From Flavihumibacter cheonanensis (GTDB lineage Bacteria > Bacteroidota > Bacteroidia > Chitinophagales > Chitinophagaceae): DNA of 64,000 bases. The position numbers and the translations under genes are program-made. A model generated the notes under the pieces. That model worked only from the letters and a program-made list of their open reading frames with translations. It was not told the origin of the DNA and ran no database searches. Shown here in pieces: positions 16,717 through 26,475 of the stretch. Each line of letters begins with the position of its first letter. Position 1 is the first letter of the stretch. The DNA lies in NCBI RefSeq assembly GCF_022352215.1, contig NZ_JAKRWF010000001.1, positions 1,426,001 through 1,490,000 of the forward strand. The letters are read 5' to 3'.

Positions 16717-17832
16717 TTACAAATAGCTCAGATTCGTCTTCGGGCTAAGCGTCAGTAATGTTTCATACATCAACCGTATAGTTTGCTCAATATCATTCTT
16801 GTGAAGCATTTCCACAGTGGTATGCATGTACCTCAATGGGATGGAAATTAACACCGATGGACAACCGTCATTCGCATAGGCAAAGGAATCGGTATCGGTC
16901 CCGGTACTTCTGCTTACGGTGCGCATCTGCAGGGGGATACCTGATTTCTCAGCCACCTCCTGCACGAGGTACAATAATTTATTATGAACAGCCGGACCGA
17001 AAGTTGGTGAAGGACCTTTACCACAAACCACATCCCCTTCAATGGCTTTACTGATCATGGGTGTGGAAGTATCATGGGTCACATCTGTAATAATGGCAAT
17101 ATTGGGTTTGATCCTGCGCGCGATCATTTCAGCACCCCGTAACCCAATCTCTTCCTGCACGGCATTTACCACATACAGTCCATAAGGAAGTTTCTTTTTA
17201 TTTTCTTTCAGCAGTCTGGCCACTTCAGCAATCATCACCCCGCCAATGCGGTTATCAAAAGCGCGTGCTACATAATACCCATTGGCCAGTTCATCAAAAC
17301 CATCCTGGTAGGTTACAACAGCCCCTACATGGATTCCCAGTTCTTCAACTTCTTTTTTAGATCTCGCCCCGCAATCCAGGAAGAGGTTATCCACTTTTGC
17401 TACAGGTTCTTTCTGATCGGGATTAGACAAACGGGTATGAATAGCCGGCCATCCGAATACGGCTTTCACCGGCCCCTTTTTACCATGAATGAAAACACGC
17501 TGTGAAGGAGCGATCTGGTGATCAACCCCACCGTTGCGTTTAAGATATAACAAACCTTCAGGGTTGATATAGTTGACAAACCAGCTGATCTCATCCGCAT
17601 GTGCTTCAATTACAACTTTAAAGGGTGCATCCGGATTCACTACGCCAACGGCAGTTCCGTAAGGATCTACAAAATACGTATCAACAAATGGTTTGATATA
17701 TTCCAGCCAAACTTTTTGTCCCTCCGCCTCAAAACCAACCGGAGAAGGTGTATTCAGATAATTCCGCATGAACGCATGCGAATTTTCGGTAAGAATCGAT
17801 TCGGGCTTCTTTTCTTTTTTTGCTTTTGCCAT
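16717..17832 (-). CDS. M42 family metallopeptidase (aminopeptidase)
   Basis: A 371-aa M42/FrvX-type dinuclear metallo-aminopeptidase. Metal-site and catalytic motifs are visible in order: EAHADEISW (His/Asp), RAFDNRIGG (bridging Asp), VQEEIGLRGA (general base Glu pair), DVTHDTSTP, and the C-terminal RYMHTTVEM (His). These enzymes form large tetrahedral cytoplasmic complexes that trim peptides. A Lys-rich N-terminal extension (MAKAKKEKK) precedes the domain. It is the last gene of an operon with the UbiA-like and lipoprotein genes (33- and 9-base gaps). Confidence 0.9.
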   Translation of the reverse strand: MAKAKKEKKPESILTENSHAFMRNYLNTPSPVGFEAEGQKVWLEYIKPFVDTYFVDPYGTAVGVVNPDAPFKVVIEAHADEISWFVNYINPEGLLYLKRNGGVDHQIAPSQRVFIHGKKGPVKAVFGWPAIHTRLSNPDQKEPVAKVDNLFLDCGARSKKEVEELGIHVGAVVTYQDGFDELANGYYVARAFDNRIGGVMIAEVARLLKENKKKLPYGLYVVNAVQEEIGLRGAEMIARRIKPNIAIITDVTHDTSTPMISKAIEGDVVCGKGPSPTFGPAVHNKLLYLVQEVAEKSGIPLQMRTVSRSTGTDTDSFAYANDGCPSVLISIPLRYMHTTVEMLHKNDIEQTIRLMYETLLTLSPKTNLSYL

Positions 17833-17865
17833 GGGACCATTGATTTAAGTTCTCAAATATACTAT

Positions 17866-18699
17866 CTACAGCGTTCCAAGTCCTACCAGGATTGCCTGTA
17901 CCAGCATCATACCGTCAATACCGGCGAGGTAAATATAATCGTTGTTCATTTTTTTAGTTTGTTGGATCACAAATCGGGTCAACGCTGCCGATAAAAGCAT
18001 CGCATGAAAAAACGGATAATTGCCCGTACGAAATAATTGCCAGAGGGAAATAACCAGAAAGAGAACCAATAAACCATCAGCCAATTGGTAGGTAGCTTTG
18101 GTTCCGAGCCGAACCGGAAGAGTCCGGATTCCATTTGCTGCGTCCAACTTCATATCTCTGAGGTCAAACAAGAGGCAAAGCACAAACATAAACAGGAAAC
18201 GTCTAAAAAAAACCAACCAGTAACTTGTCATATCCACTCCCTGTTGATCTGCCGGGAACCACACAGTAACCAGGGTCCACTCAAGCGACAGTAATACAAT
18301 CTTTAGCAATCCGTATTCCTTTAACGGCTTTCGCACCATCGGTAACAAGGGAAAAGAATAAAGACTGGCCAAAACTGCCAATACAACAAGTACCACAAAA
18401 TGGCGGGGTTCCAGCCAGAACATACTGATACCAATCAGTACCAGGCCGAACCCGATTAATATTTTTTGTGTGGTACGGTTGCGAATCGACCAATCCTGCC
18501 GTTCACTATGAAAAGCATGTTGTTTCTTGAAGAAATAGTGAAGATTATATTGTAATAAAGTAGCTCCGAAAACAAAACTGTAAAGCGACCAGTGACCGGA
18601 TTTTAGTCCGAGTAGCAAATTCGTTTCCCAACAAAGAGCAACTGCACAAAGTCCGATGAAAACAGCGCTGAAGAGTAAAAAGTCTGCGAGGTTCCGCAT
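17866..18699 (-). CDS. UbiA prenyltransferase-like membrane protein
   Basis: A 277-aa protein with about eight to nine hydrophobic segments. The second Asp-rich motif of the UbiA family is present in LFDLRDMKLDAANGIRTLP, with the typical following VRLG, and LYSFPLLP matches a conserved family loop. The first aspartate motif (NDxxDxxxD) is not recognisable; its place near QYNLHYFFKK lacks acidic residues. The protein may be a diverged member without classical prenyl-diphosphate chemistry. It sits 9 bases after a lipoprotein gene and before the M42 peptidase. Fold is likely; activity is uncertain. Confidence 0.75.
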   Translation of the reverse strand: MRNLADFLLFSAVFIGLCAVALCWETNLLLGLKSGHWSLYSFVFGATLLQYNLHYFFKKQHAFHSERQDWSIRNRTTQKILIGFGLVLIGISMFWLEPRHFVVLVVLAVLASLYSFPLLPMVRKPLKEYGLLKIVLLSLEWTLVTVWFPADQQGVDMTSYWLVFFRRFLFMFVLCLLFDLRDMKLDAANGIRTLPVRLGTKATYQLADGLLVLFLVISLWQLFRTGNYPFFHAMLLSAALTRFVIQQTKKMNNDYIYLAGIDGMMLVQAILVGLGTL

Positions 18700-18708
18700 G
18701 CTGCAAAT

Positions 18709-19179
18709 CTACTGCCCCAAGAGTACAATCGGTTCGGTAGTTACAGTATCACTAACATTACCCGCTCTGTCTTTTACCGCAATCCGAAAAACGATTGTGT
18801 CGTTGGCATCGTTGCCACCCTGGTTGTTTTGAATTTGTTTATAGTAGGCAAACCGATCAAGACGCAATTCAATTTCACCACTTCTCTTCTCAGGAAATTC
18901 AGGAAGTGAACCAAAAGCAGGCGGATAATTGGGGCCTCCAATCACGGAACGAACATTCTGCAAAACGGCCTGGTAATAAATAGAGGAATCCCGAACACCG
19001 GAGAGATCCCCTTCTTTATCTGTATACTCCAGGGTAACAAAAAAGATCGCTTCATTGTCTGCAGGCACCACCCTACTCTGATTCTTAACCGTCAACGTCG
19101 GTTTGGTTTCAAATTTATCTTTGCTGCATGCCGCAATAGTCACCAGTAGTATAAAGAGAGGTACCAGTTTCTTAATCAT
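18709..19179 (-). CDS. Small lipoprotein of unknown function
   Basis: A 156-aa protein with a lipoprotein signal (lipobox IAAC, Cys at about residue 18). The rest looks like a single Ig-like/cadherin-type beta sandwich: LEYTDKEGDLSG (possible Ca-binding acidic loop), a middle strand set and the closing RIAVKDRAGNVSDTVTTEPI, which resembles the ends of bacterial Ig repeats. It is the first gene of the operon with the UbiA-like protein and the M42 peptidase, and is divergent from the LuxE-like gene. Confidence 0.72.
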   Translation of the reverse strand: MIKKLVPLFILLVTIAACSKDKFETKPTLTVKNQSRVVPADNEAIFFVTLEYTDKEGDLSGVRDSSIYYQAVLQNVRSVIGGPNYPPAFGSLPEFPEKRSGEIELRLDRFAYYKQIQNNQGGNDANDTIVFRIAVKDRAGNVSDTVTTEPIVLLGQ

Positions 19180-19231
19180 AAAGCGTCTATATTGTGAACG
19201 AATTTATCAACTACCCGCTGATTTACCTAAC

Positions 19232-20239
19232 ATGCGCAGTGAATTGATTCATAAAATTTTCTCAACTCCTGCCAGTCAGCAGGATGCGCTGATCCTGGAA
19301 GTTTTCCAGTACCAGTATGAGAACAATCCGGTGTACAAAAGGTTTTGCGACTCAATCAACAGGAGGCCTGCCCAGGTTAGAACGAAGGAAGAAATCCCTT
19401 TTTTACCTATTCGTTTTTTTAAATCACATAGCATAAAAACAGGAAATTTCCAGGAGGAGGAATGGTTTGAAAGCAGCGGCACAACAGGAACCATCAACAG
19501 CCGGCATTTTGTACGATCGCTTGATTTGTACCGGGAAAGTTTCACGCGCTGCTTCAACAAGTTTTACGGAGATGCCTCCGAATGGTGCATACTTGGTTTA
19601 CTCCCCTCTTATCTCGAGCGCCAGCATTCCAGCCTGGTGGTAATGGTAGAAGAATTAATCCGACAGAGCGCTCATCCCGAAAGCGGATTTTACCTGTACG
19701 ACCAGGAAAAATTAAAGGAAACCTTGCTACGTCTCCATACAACCCGGCAAAAAGTTTTATTATTTGGGGTGACATTTGCCCTGCTGGATTTTGCAGAAGC
19801 ATATTCATTTCCCCTTCCCGGTGTTACCATTATGGAAACAGGCGGAATGAAAGGCCGGAGGGAAGAAATCACCCGTGCAGCACTTCATGAACGACTGGCA
19901 GCCAGTTTTCCGGGAGCCGCCATTCATTCAGAATATGGCATGACAGAACTGCTTTCCCAGGCTTATTGCGGGGATAATGGACGTTTTTTTTGTCCCGTTT
20001 GGATGCAGATAATGCTCAGGGAGGAAGATGACCCGCTCAGCCTGCTACCCTCCCCTGTTCTGCACCCCGTGTTTGAAGGCAAAGCAGGAGTGATTAACAT
20101 AATTGACCTGGCCAACCTTGATTCCTGCGCGTTTATTGCTACAGACGATATGGGCAAATGTTACCGAGATGGAGGGTTTGAAGTACTCGGTCGGGTCGAC
20201 AACAGCGATATCCGCGGATGCAGTTTATTGACGGTCTAA
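19232..20239 (+). CDS. LuxE/PaaK-family acyl-protein synthetase-like protein
   Basis: A 335-aa adenylate-forming enzyme of the LuxE (acyl-protein synthetase) family. Key features are the P-loop-like ESSGTTG (about residues 77-83), the substrate region LPSYLERQHSSLVVMV, METGGMKGRREE, EYGMTELLSQAY and the closing TDDMGKCYRDGGFEVLGRVD. LuxE relatives activate fatty acids as acyl-AMP. The frame is open further upstream (to 19103), but that part lies antisense to the divergent lipoprotein gene, so the ATG at 19232 is chosen. The usual partner LuxC (acyl-CoA reductase) is absent here. A terminator follows at 20360. Confidence 0.83.
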   Translation: MRSELIHKIFSTPASQQDALILEVFQYQYENNPVYKRFCDSINRRPAQVRTKEEIPFLPIRFFKSHSIKTGNFQEEEWFESSGTTGTINSRHFVRSLDLYRESFTRCFNKFYGDASEWCILGLLPSYLERQHSSLVVMVEELIRQSAHPESGFYLYDQEKLKETLLRLHTTRQKVLLFGVTFALLDFAEAYSFPLPGVTIMETGGMKGRREEITRAALHERLAASFPGAAIHSEYGMTELLSQAYCGDNGRFFCPVWMQIMLREEDDPLSLLPSPVLHPVFEGKAGVINIIDLANLDSCAFIATDDMGKCYRDGGFEVLGRVDNSDIRGCSLLTV

Positions 20240-20359
20240 AAAAAAATTTAAAATTTCACGCAGCAATTTAAAATCTCCGGTAGTCTTATTATGCAGGTGG
20301 ATATTATTACGTTATCTGCTAACTGACCAAATCTTACTGCTACTTGCTTACCAGCCACT

Positions 20360-20390
20360 AACCGGGGACTTTAGGGTTCCCGGTTTTGTT
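20360..20390 (+). terminator. Intrinsic terminator between convergent genes
   Basis: The stem AACCGGGGA (20360-20368) with TTCCCGGTT (20377-20385), one G-T pair, and an 8-base loop is followed by TTGTTATT. It ends the LuxE-like transcript just before the 3' end of the converging cassette A. Confidence 0.75.
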
Positions 20391-22515
20391 ATTCAAAGAA
20401 GAGTTCATCCACAAATACCCAGCCTGGACTGCCCTTACCAGGATGCCAGGATGGCAGTAGAGGTAGATGTTTTACGATGATTTTCAATTGTTTATATTTC
20501 TTTTCAGGTAAGTTAACCGTGTAAATTTTCTCATACTGCACGGTATCCATGGTGTGTTGACGAGGTATTTCCTTAGCCAGCAACTGCAGCTTCCCATCCT
20601 GTTCGGTACCCCAAACCTGGATTTCTTTTGGCGGCATGATATAACTGCCCACTCCTACCAATGTGCTTACCGACAAATTCCGCAGGCTTCTGGACTCTTT
20701 GAATTCAACCTGAACTTCCAGGTCCCTGTCTTTATAACCCAGCCATTTGCCACTTCTGAAGTTTCCGTCTCCTTTGACTTCATCAACCAGTGTTTGCGCC
20801 CCGGAACCTTTGTAAGACGGATCAGGTGCTGTTAGCAATCGAATGGAATCGGGTTTACCACCTGAACCAAAAAACTGCCGGCTTACCGTAGCGCTGCTGA
20901 TCCAGCCTTTTTTAAATGCCCGGGCTTTAACCTGGGTGGTTTTGGTAATGGTAACCGGACCTTTATAAACAGGCGACTGCAGGCTGTCGGGTTCTGAACC
21001 ATCCAGGGTATACCGCAAATCTGCTCCTTGCACAAAATGCTTGAGTTTGAGTTCAAAGGGCTGACTGAAAATCTGCTCATCATTCTGCACGATGGGTGGA
21101 TTCAGTTGGATACGTATAGTATCACCTGCAAAACCAGTTTCCAGCCGGGTGTCTCCCCACACTTTTTGAAGTGCCGGAATATCTTCGGGCTTAACCCCCG
21201 TGCTCCAGCAATAGAGGGATTTTACAGGTATTGGATTTGAGCTTAAACCAGCAGTTGTAACAGCAGTACCAGACAAACTCAGTTCACGTAAAGAAGTAAG
21301 CTGTTTCAACACCGGTAATGCTTTATCCGTGATATCACTAAAGGAAAGATTCAGGTTCCGGAGGTTGGGGAACTGTTTAAGCAGTTCCAGGTCATTATCG
21401 GTTACCGGCATCCGGTTCAGGTTTAAATGAACCAGTTGTTCTTTTATCTGAAGCAGGTCTTTTAATTCTTCCGGTTTAAACTGGCTGGCACCAAAATAAT
21501 TCACTTCCAATGCCGGCGATTCTGCCGCAATTGGTTGTACTATCCGGTAGTAAGAATTGAGTTTTTCGATGACTGATTCAGCCGCAGGAGAAAATGTATA
21601 AACAGCTTCTTCACCACTAACAAATAAAGAAGCCGTGAGTAAACGAAGACTATCCGTCTCAGGTAAATCTGCCAGTTTGCCCTCCATGCTGGAGCCTGAT
21701 TTTATCCAGTGATACAGTATGGCGATCTCTTCGTCTGTAAGCTGGGGTTTGCCTTTTGGCGGCATGTGTTCCTTGTGATTAAGCGGTAGATGAACGCGTT
21801 GTAACAACAGTCCATATTCTTTGGCAGTTGTGTCCCAAAGCAATCCATTTTTTCCTCCTCTCAATAATGATGCAGCAGTTTCCATTACCAGTTCCCCCTT
21901 AGCCTTTGAACTGTTATGACAGCTTACGCATTTTGCTTCCAGGATGGGCTGGATAACATGATCATAAACGATTGCATCCTCAATTGCAACAGGCGGACTG
22001 CTTTCCGTTCCTTTTACCGGAGCCAGCAGAAAATCATCACCATGCGTTAATACGGCTCCCTGATGACCTGTCAGGATTAATCCCACTATCATTAAAGCAC
22101 TGGATACAGATAATGCTATTCTCCGTGATTGCATCCATTTGCGTAAATGGTACCAAACCAATGCAAACAACGATAGAAATACTCCACCCCATTTGTGTAG
22201 GGTAACGGCATCGGAACCATATCCTTCTTCTCTTGATAGAATCCAACCAAATAAGGCAGAGAAAACGGTAAGGTTTAGGGTACCTAACCAAAGCAGGTCC
22301 ATTCCGTCCGAATTATTCCTTGCCTGTGGCATCCACTCGAGGATCAGCAACAATAATATTAATACAATGGGAAAGTGCAGCAATAAGGGATGCATTCTTC
22401 CGGCAACCTGGAGCCAGGAAGGAATTACTACCCACTGTTCAGCAAGAACAAAAAACAATAAGAGTGTATTGGCTGCAAAAGCCAGGTTATACAGGAGAGT
22501 TTTCCAGGTACGCAT
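20389..22515 (-). CDS. Cassette A: DUF2231 membrane anchor, planctomycete-type cytochrome c, LRR and C-terminal carbohydrate-type domains
   Basis: A 708-aa protein. Residues 1-165 hold about five membrane segments of DUF2231 type with His in GRMHPLLLHFP, LHKWGG and LTGHQGAVLTHG. A PSCyt1 cytochrome c domain follows with haem site CVSCH (196-200) and the LVMETAASLLRGGKNG segment. Leucine-rich repeats cover about 350-440 (LNLNRMPVTDNDLELL, LNLSFSDITDKALPVL). A chitobiase C-terminal-like Fn3 module is at about 475-545 (LRYTLDGSEPDS) and a discoidin-like beta domain at about 570-708. Third gene of cassette A, overlapping DUF1501 by one base (TGATG). Likely a membrane-anchored haem protein facing the periplasm; role unknown. 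Confidence 0.82.
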   Translation of the reverse strand: MRTWKTLLYNLAFAANTLLLFFVLAEQWVVIPSWLQVAGRMHPLLLHFPIVLILLLLILEWMPQARNNSDGMDLLWLGTLNLTVFSALFGWILSREEGYGSDAVTLHKWGGVFLSLFALVWYHLRKWMQSRRIALSVSSALMIVGLILTGHQGAVLTHGDDFLLAPVKGTESSPPVAIEDAIVYDHVIQPILEAKCVSCHNSSKAKGELVMETAASLLRGGKNGLLWDTTAKEYGLLLQRVHLPLNHKEHMPPKGKPQLTDEEIAILYHWIKSGSSMEGKLADLPETDSLRLLTASLFVSGEEAVYTFSPAAESVIEKLNSYYRIVQPIAAESPALEVNYFGASQFKPEELKDLLQIKEQLVHLNLNRMPVTDNDLELLKQFPNLRNLNLSFSDITDKALPVLKQLTSLRELSLSGTAVTTAGLSSNPIPVKSLYCWSTGVKPEDIPALQKVWGDTRLETGFAGDTIRIQLNPPIVQNDEQIFSQPFELKLKHFVQGADLRYTLDGSEPDSLQSPVYKGPVTITKTTQVKARAFKKGWISSATVSRQFFGSGGKPDSIRLLTAPDPSYKGSGAQTLVDEVKGDGNFRSGKWLGYKDRDLEVQVEFKESRSLRNLSVSTLVGVGSYIMPPKEIQVWGTEQDGKLQLLAKEIPRQHTMDTVQYEKIYTVNLPEKKYKQLKIIVKHLPLLPSWHPGKGSPGWVFVDELFFE

Positions 22516-23963
22516 CAGGCGATTATATCTTTTACAACGGTTCCTGCCACATCGGTTAATCGGTAGCGGCGACCCAGGTGTTTAAATGTTAGACGTTCAT
22601 GATCCAGGCCCATCAGGTGTAAAACCGTTGCATGGAAATCATTCACATGCACAGGATTTTGTACGATGTTATATCCGAATTCATCGGTTTCTCCATATAC
22701 GCCAGGTTTCACTCCACCACCTGCCATCCAGATGGTAAAACAACGCGGATGGTGATCCCGTCCATAGTTGTCTCTTGTTAACGGGCCCTGGCAATAATTG
22801 GTGCGACCAAATTCACCTCCCCAAATAACCAGGGTTTCGTCCAGTAATCCTCGTTGTTTTAGATCGGTAATCAATGCAGCTGAAGCCTGGTCGGTATCCA
22901 TTGCCTGTCCACGGATTTCTCCCGGCAGGTTTCCATGCCCATCCCATCCCTGATGATACAACTGAACAAAGCGTACCCCGTTTTCAGAAAGTTTTCGCGC
23001 CAGCAAACAGTTGGCTGCATAGGTTCCTGGCACGAGGCAATCCGGACCATATAACTTTACAATCGATTCGGGTTCTTTACTAAGATCAGTTACTTCCGGT
23101 ACAGCGGTCTGCATCCGGTAAGCCATTTCATATTGCTGTACTTTGGCATTGATTTCCGGATCTCCAAAGGCTTTGAAGTTTTCATTATTCAAAGCTGCCA
23201 ACTGATCCAGCATGGAACGGCGATCCATTTTGGTTATAGCTTCCTGGTTGTTGAGATACAATACCGGATTTTCACCACTGCTGAACTGCACACCCTGGTG
23301 AACGGAATCAAGAAATCCATTGGTCCAAAGTTTGGAGTATACACCCTGTCCATTGCCTCTTCCTTTAGATAAAAGCACACAATAGGCTGGCAGGTTCATA
23401 TTTTCACTACCCAATCCATAACTCAACCAGGCACCCATGCTGGGACGGTTGCCAACTTGTGCACCAGTTTGAAAAAAGGTAAGCGCCGGGTCATGATTAA
23501 TCGCTTCTGTAAAGATGCTTTTCACAAAACAGATATCATCCACCACGCCGGCAGTGTGCGGCAATAACTCACTGATCCAGGCGCGGGCCTGCCCATATTG
23601 AGCAAACTTAAAGGTGGAGCCTGCCAGTGGAAACTTCGACTGATCTGCAGTCATCCCGGTGAGTCGCTGCCCCATTCGTATGGAGGCAGGCAGATCTTCT
23701 CCGAAACGCTCGTTCAGCATAGGTTTGTAGTCAAACAGATCCAGCTGTGATGGTGCTCCATTCTGAAACAGATAAATGATTCTTTTGGCTTTGGGGGCAA
23801 AGTGTGGGAGTCTTTGCAAAACAGCTTCTTCTGTTTCCTTTCCTGAAAAAAGATCGGGAATCAGCAGCGAACCCAATGCCACAGAACCAATGCCCAAACT
23901 CATGCGGCTTAAAAAACGCCGCCGGTTCATATTGAGATGATGTTGATACAATTCTTTTTCCAT
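22515..23963 (-). CDS. Cassette A: DUF1501 family protein
   Basis: A 482-aa protein with a twin-arginine-type leader (RRRFLSRMSLGIGS) implying folded export. The body has the sulfatase/alkaline-phosphatase-like DUF1501 fold: KRIIYLFQNGAPSQLDLFD, RPSMGAWLSYGLGSE, VIWGGEFGRT, GRDHHPRCFTIWMAGGG and HLMGLDHERLTF. In Planctomycetes DUF1501 genes nearly always accompany DUF1549/DUF1553 cytochrome genes, as here. Catalytic activity has not been established for the family. It starts 2 bases after the PSCyt/DUF1553 stop codon, so the three genes are one operon. Confidence 0.88.
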   Translation of the reverse strand: MEKELYQHHLNMNRRRFLSRMSLGIGSVALGSLLIPDLFSGKETEEAVLQRLPHFAPKAKRIIYLFQNGAPSQLDLFDYKPMLNERFGEDLPASIRMGQRLTGMTADQSKFPLAGSTFKFAQYGQARAWISELLPHTAGVVDDICFVKSIFTEAINHDPALTFFQTGAQVGNRPSMGAWLSYGLGSENMNLPAYCVLLSKGRGNGQGVYSKLWTNGFLDSVHQGVQFSSGENPVLYLNNQEAITKMDRRSMLDQLAALNNENFKAFGDPEINAKVQQYEMAYRMQTAVPEVTDLSKEPESIVKLYGPDCLVPGTYAANCLLARKLSENGVRFVQLYHQGWDGHGNLPGEIRGQAMDTDQASAALITDLKQRGLLDETLVIWGGEFGRTNYCQGPLTRDNYGRDHHPRCFTIWMAGGGVKPGVYGETDEFGYNIVQNPVHVNDFHATVLHLMGLDHERLTFKHLGRRYRLTDVAGTVVKDIIA

Positions 23964-23965
23964 AA

Positions 23966-26281
23966 CTACGATTTTACGATTGCCTCTTCCATATTGTACA
24001 TGAGATTGATTGTCTTCATCAGGGCTGCCTGTTCTACCGGATCCAACTTCGGATCCTGCGGGTATTCACCTACTTTAAGGGTGGCTTTTGCATCCAGCTG
24101 TCCCGCCCGGAACAGCTCCAACTGTTCTTTGTGGTACCGGGTAAGGATGGATAGTTCTTCCTTTTCCGGAGTGCGACAAAGAATACGACGGAAAGCCGTT
24201 TCAATATTCGTTTGTGCATCCTTGTTAGCGCCAATTAACTTCTGTGCAAATACCCGGGACCCTTCCAGTATAGTCGGATCATTCATCATAGCCAGCGCCT
24301 GCAGCGGTGTATTGGTTTGTAAACGGGTTACTTCACATTGATCGCGGTTACTGGCATCAAACAGAATCATGGAAGGTGGAGGTACCGTTAATTTGATGAA
24401 GGTGTAAAGCCCCCTGCGGTATAATTTTTCGCCTTTGTCCTGTTTATAGGTTGCCAGTTCTCCCCTGCCAGAAGTAGCGCTTTCCCAGAGACCGGCGGGT
24501 TGATAGGGTTTAACACTTGGTCCCCCTATTTTTTTAACCAGCAGTCCGCTGGATGATAGTACCAGGTCACGAACAAACTCTGCTTTTAACCTGGTTCTTG
24601 GAGCATGCGACAAATAGATATTTTCAGGATCTTTTTCCAATGCTTTTTCACTGACCCTTGCAGATTGGCGATAGGTATTGGAACTCACAATCTTTTTGAT
24701 GATGTATTTGATATCCCAATTATGTTCCATGAAATCAACCGCCAGCCAGTCGAGCAGTTCAGGATGTGAGGGAAGTTCACCCTGCATTCCGAAATCTCCA
24801 CTGGTTTTTACCAGCCCCTTTCCAAAAAACTCCTGCCAGAGCTGGTTCACGAAAACCCGGGCAGTAAGGGGATTGCTTTTATCTACTGTCCATTTTGCTA
24901 ATCCAAGGCGGTTTCTTGGCAATTGCACAGTATCGTATTTCATAACTACCGGTAGCGCCATTGGCTGCACGCGTTCGGTTGGATGGTCATACACGCCCCG
25001 GTTTAATACATAAGTGGGCCGAATAGTATCCAATTCTCCCATTACGGAAACAGACAGTGAACTGGTATCTTCCCGGTTTATAAACGATAGTGTAGACTGA
25101 AGTTCCTCATTGGAAAGTGTCAGTATGGGATTCTTGGCAGGTTTGGAAACAGAAACATCTCCCTCATATCCGACTTCATAGGTATTATTAAAAAAAGCAA
25201 ACAGACTGAAATAATCCTTTTGAGAAATCGGATCGTACTTATGGTCGTGGCACTGGGCACATTCTGCCGTAAGTCCCAGCAGCCCTTTTGTATAGGTTTT
25301 GGTTTTGTCGAGCACATATTCAATCCGGTATTCTTCCGGGATTACACCACCTTCTTCTGTGTATTTATGATTCCTGAAAAATGCGGTAGCTAAAACCTGT
25401 TCCTTTGTTGCATTAGGTAACAAATCACCCGCCATTTGCCAGGTTACAAACTGGTCATATGGCATATTTTCATTAAAAGCTTTGATTACCCAATCGCGCC
25501 AGGGCCATTGCGTGCGTATATTGTCATCCTGATAACCATAGCTGTCTGCATACCTGGCCACATCCATCCAGTGAACGGCCATTTTTTCCCCATATTGGGG
25601 AGTTGCCAAAAGTGTTTCTACCAGCTTTTCGTAGGCATTTTCAGATTTATCATTGAGAAAGCGATCGATCAGTGCTTCATCAGGCGGTAATCCGGTCAAA
25701 TCCAGGCTCACTCTTTTCAGCAGTCTTTCCTTATCGGCTTCTTCATTCATAGACAGCCCTTTCTCCTTCAGTCGGGCCAGAATGAAATAATCGATTTCGT
25801 TTTTTGCGAGATCGGATTTCAGTTTGGGAAGTTCCTGTTTTTCAGGTTTAACAAAAGCCCAGTGGGGTTCATATTCCGCGCCCTGCTCAATCCATTTTTT
25901 CAGGACGGCAATTTCTTCAGGTGAAAGCGCCCCGAGATGGGAACCGGGTGTAGGCATGATATAATTGGGATCTGTAGAGATTACTCGTTTGAACAGCTCC
26001 GATTCCTCCGGTTTACCAGGCACCAATGCATATGCTCCCTTTGTTTCTTTTAGGGGAGCAAAGGCAAACTCAGGAAGATCCAGCCGTAAACCGGCTTCCA
26101 GTTTATTTTGATCCGGACCGTGACATTTGAAACATTTGTCAGATAATATCGGCCTGACATGATAGTTATAACTAATATTACCTGTATCAGATAGACCTCC
26201 TTCGGCACTATTCAGACAGGCAGTAAATGCAATCGCTGCTACAATCAGACTACAAACAGCGACCAAGATTTTTCTCCTCAT
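23966..26281 (-). CDS. Cassette A: PSD1 planctomycete cytochrome c / DUF1549-DUF1553 lipoprotein
   Basis: A 771-aa protein with a lipoprotein-type signal (AFTAC). The PSCyt1 domain has haem site CFKCH (50-54) and MPTPGSHLG, followed by DUF1549 (about 155-360) containing HWMDVARYADSYGY and a second haem-type motif CAQCH (341-345) in the conserved CHDHKYDPIS, then DUF1553 (about 460-730) with NPLTARVFVNQLW and GDFGMQGELPSHPELLDWLA. First gene of cassette A, 16 bases downstream of a -7 box. Family members are known mainly from Planctomycetes and some Verrucomicrobia and Bacteroidota; function is unknown, but two haems suggest electron transfer during oxidation of an extracytoplasmic substrate. 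Confidence 0.9.
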   Translation of the reverse strand: MRRKILVAVCSLIVAAIAFTACLNSAEGGLSDTGNISYNYHVRPILSDKCFKCHGPDQNKLEAGLRLDLPEFAFAPLKETKGAYALVPGKPEESELFKRVISTDPNYIMPTPGSHLGALSPEEIAVLKKWIEQGAEYEPHWAFVKPEKQELPKLKSDLAKNEIDYFILARLKEKGLSMNEEADKERLLKRVSLDLTGLPPDEALIDRFLNDKSENAYEKLVETLLATPQYGEKMAVHWMDVARYADSYGYQDDNIRTQWPWRDWVIKAFNENMPYDQFVTWQMAGDLLPNATKEQVLATAFFRNHKYTEEGGVIPEEYRIEYVLDKTKTYTKGLLGLTAECAQCHDHKYDPISQKDYFSLFAFFNNTYEVGYEGDVSVSKPAKNPILTLSNEELQSTLSFINREDTSSLSVSVMGELDTIRPTYVLNRGVYDHPTERVQPMALPVVMKYDTVQLPRNRLGLAKWTVDKSNPLTARVFVNQLWQEFFGKGLVKTSGDFGMQGELPSHPELLDWLAVDFMEHNWDIKYIIKKIVSSNTYRQSARVSEKALEKDPENIYLSHAPRTRLKAEFVRDLVLSSSGLLVKKIGGPSVKPYQPAGLWESATSGRGELATYKQDKGEKLYRRGLYTFIKLTVPPPSMILFDASNRDQCEVTRLQTNTPLQALAMMNDPTILEGSRVFAQKLIGANKDAQTNIETAFRRILCRTPEKEELSILTRYHKEQLELFRAGQLDAKATLKVGEYPQDPKLDPVEQAALMKTINLMYNMEEAIVKS

Positions 26282-26304
26282 TTTCTATGGCTTATGGTCG
26301 TTTT

Positions 26305-26312
26305 CAAATTTA
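26305..26312 (-). promoter_or_regulatory. Putative -7 promoter element TAAATTTG for cassette A
   Basis: Exact minus-strand TAnnTTTG match, 24 bases before the ATG of the PSD1 gene (26281). It implies a leader of about 17 bases and one promoter for the three-gene cassette. Confidence 0.55.
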
Positions 26313-26475
26313 CGCAAACAATACAGTTTCCTCTTATACTGCATTGTCAAAAACACAGCCTATTTTATCAGTGCAGGTTCTTTATATTTTGTAACTTAAG
26401 CAGATCATTCAACTCCTTACCCGCTGGCACTGTTTTTTTGTAGCAAGTTTTCATTCACTCTTAAAACGACTTACT

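Noticed and set aside
19232-20239. Part of a luminescence (lux) operon
   Set aside because: No luxCDAB genes are near; LuxE-like proteins occur widely without luminescence.
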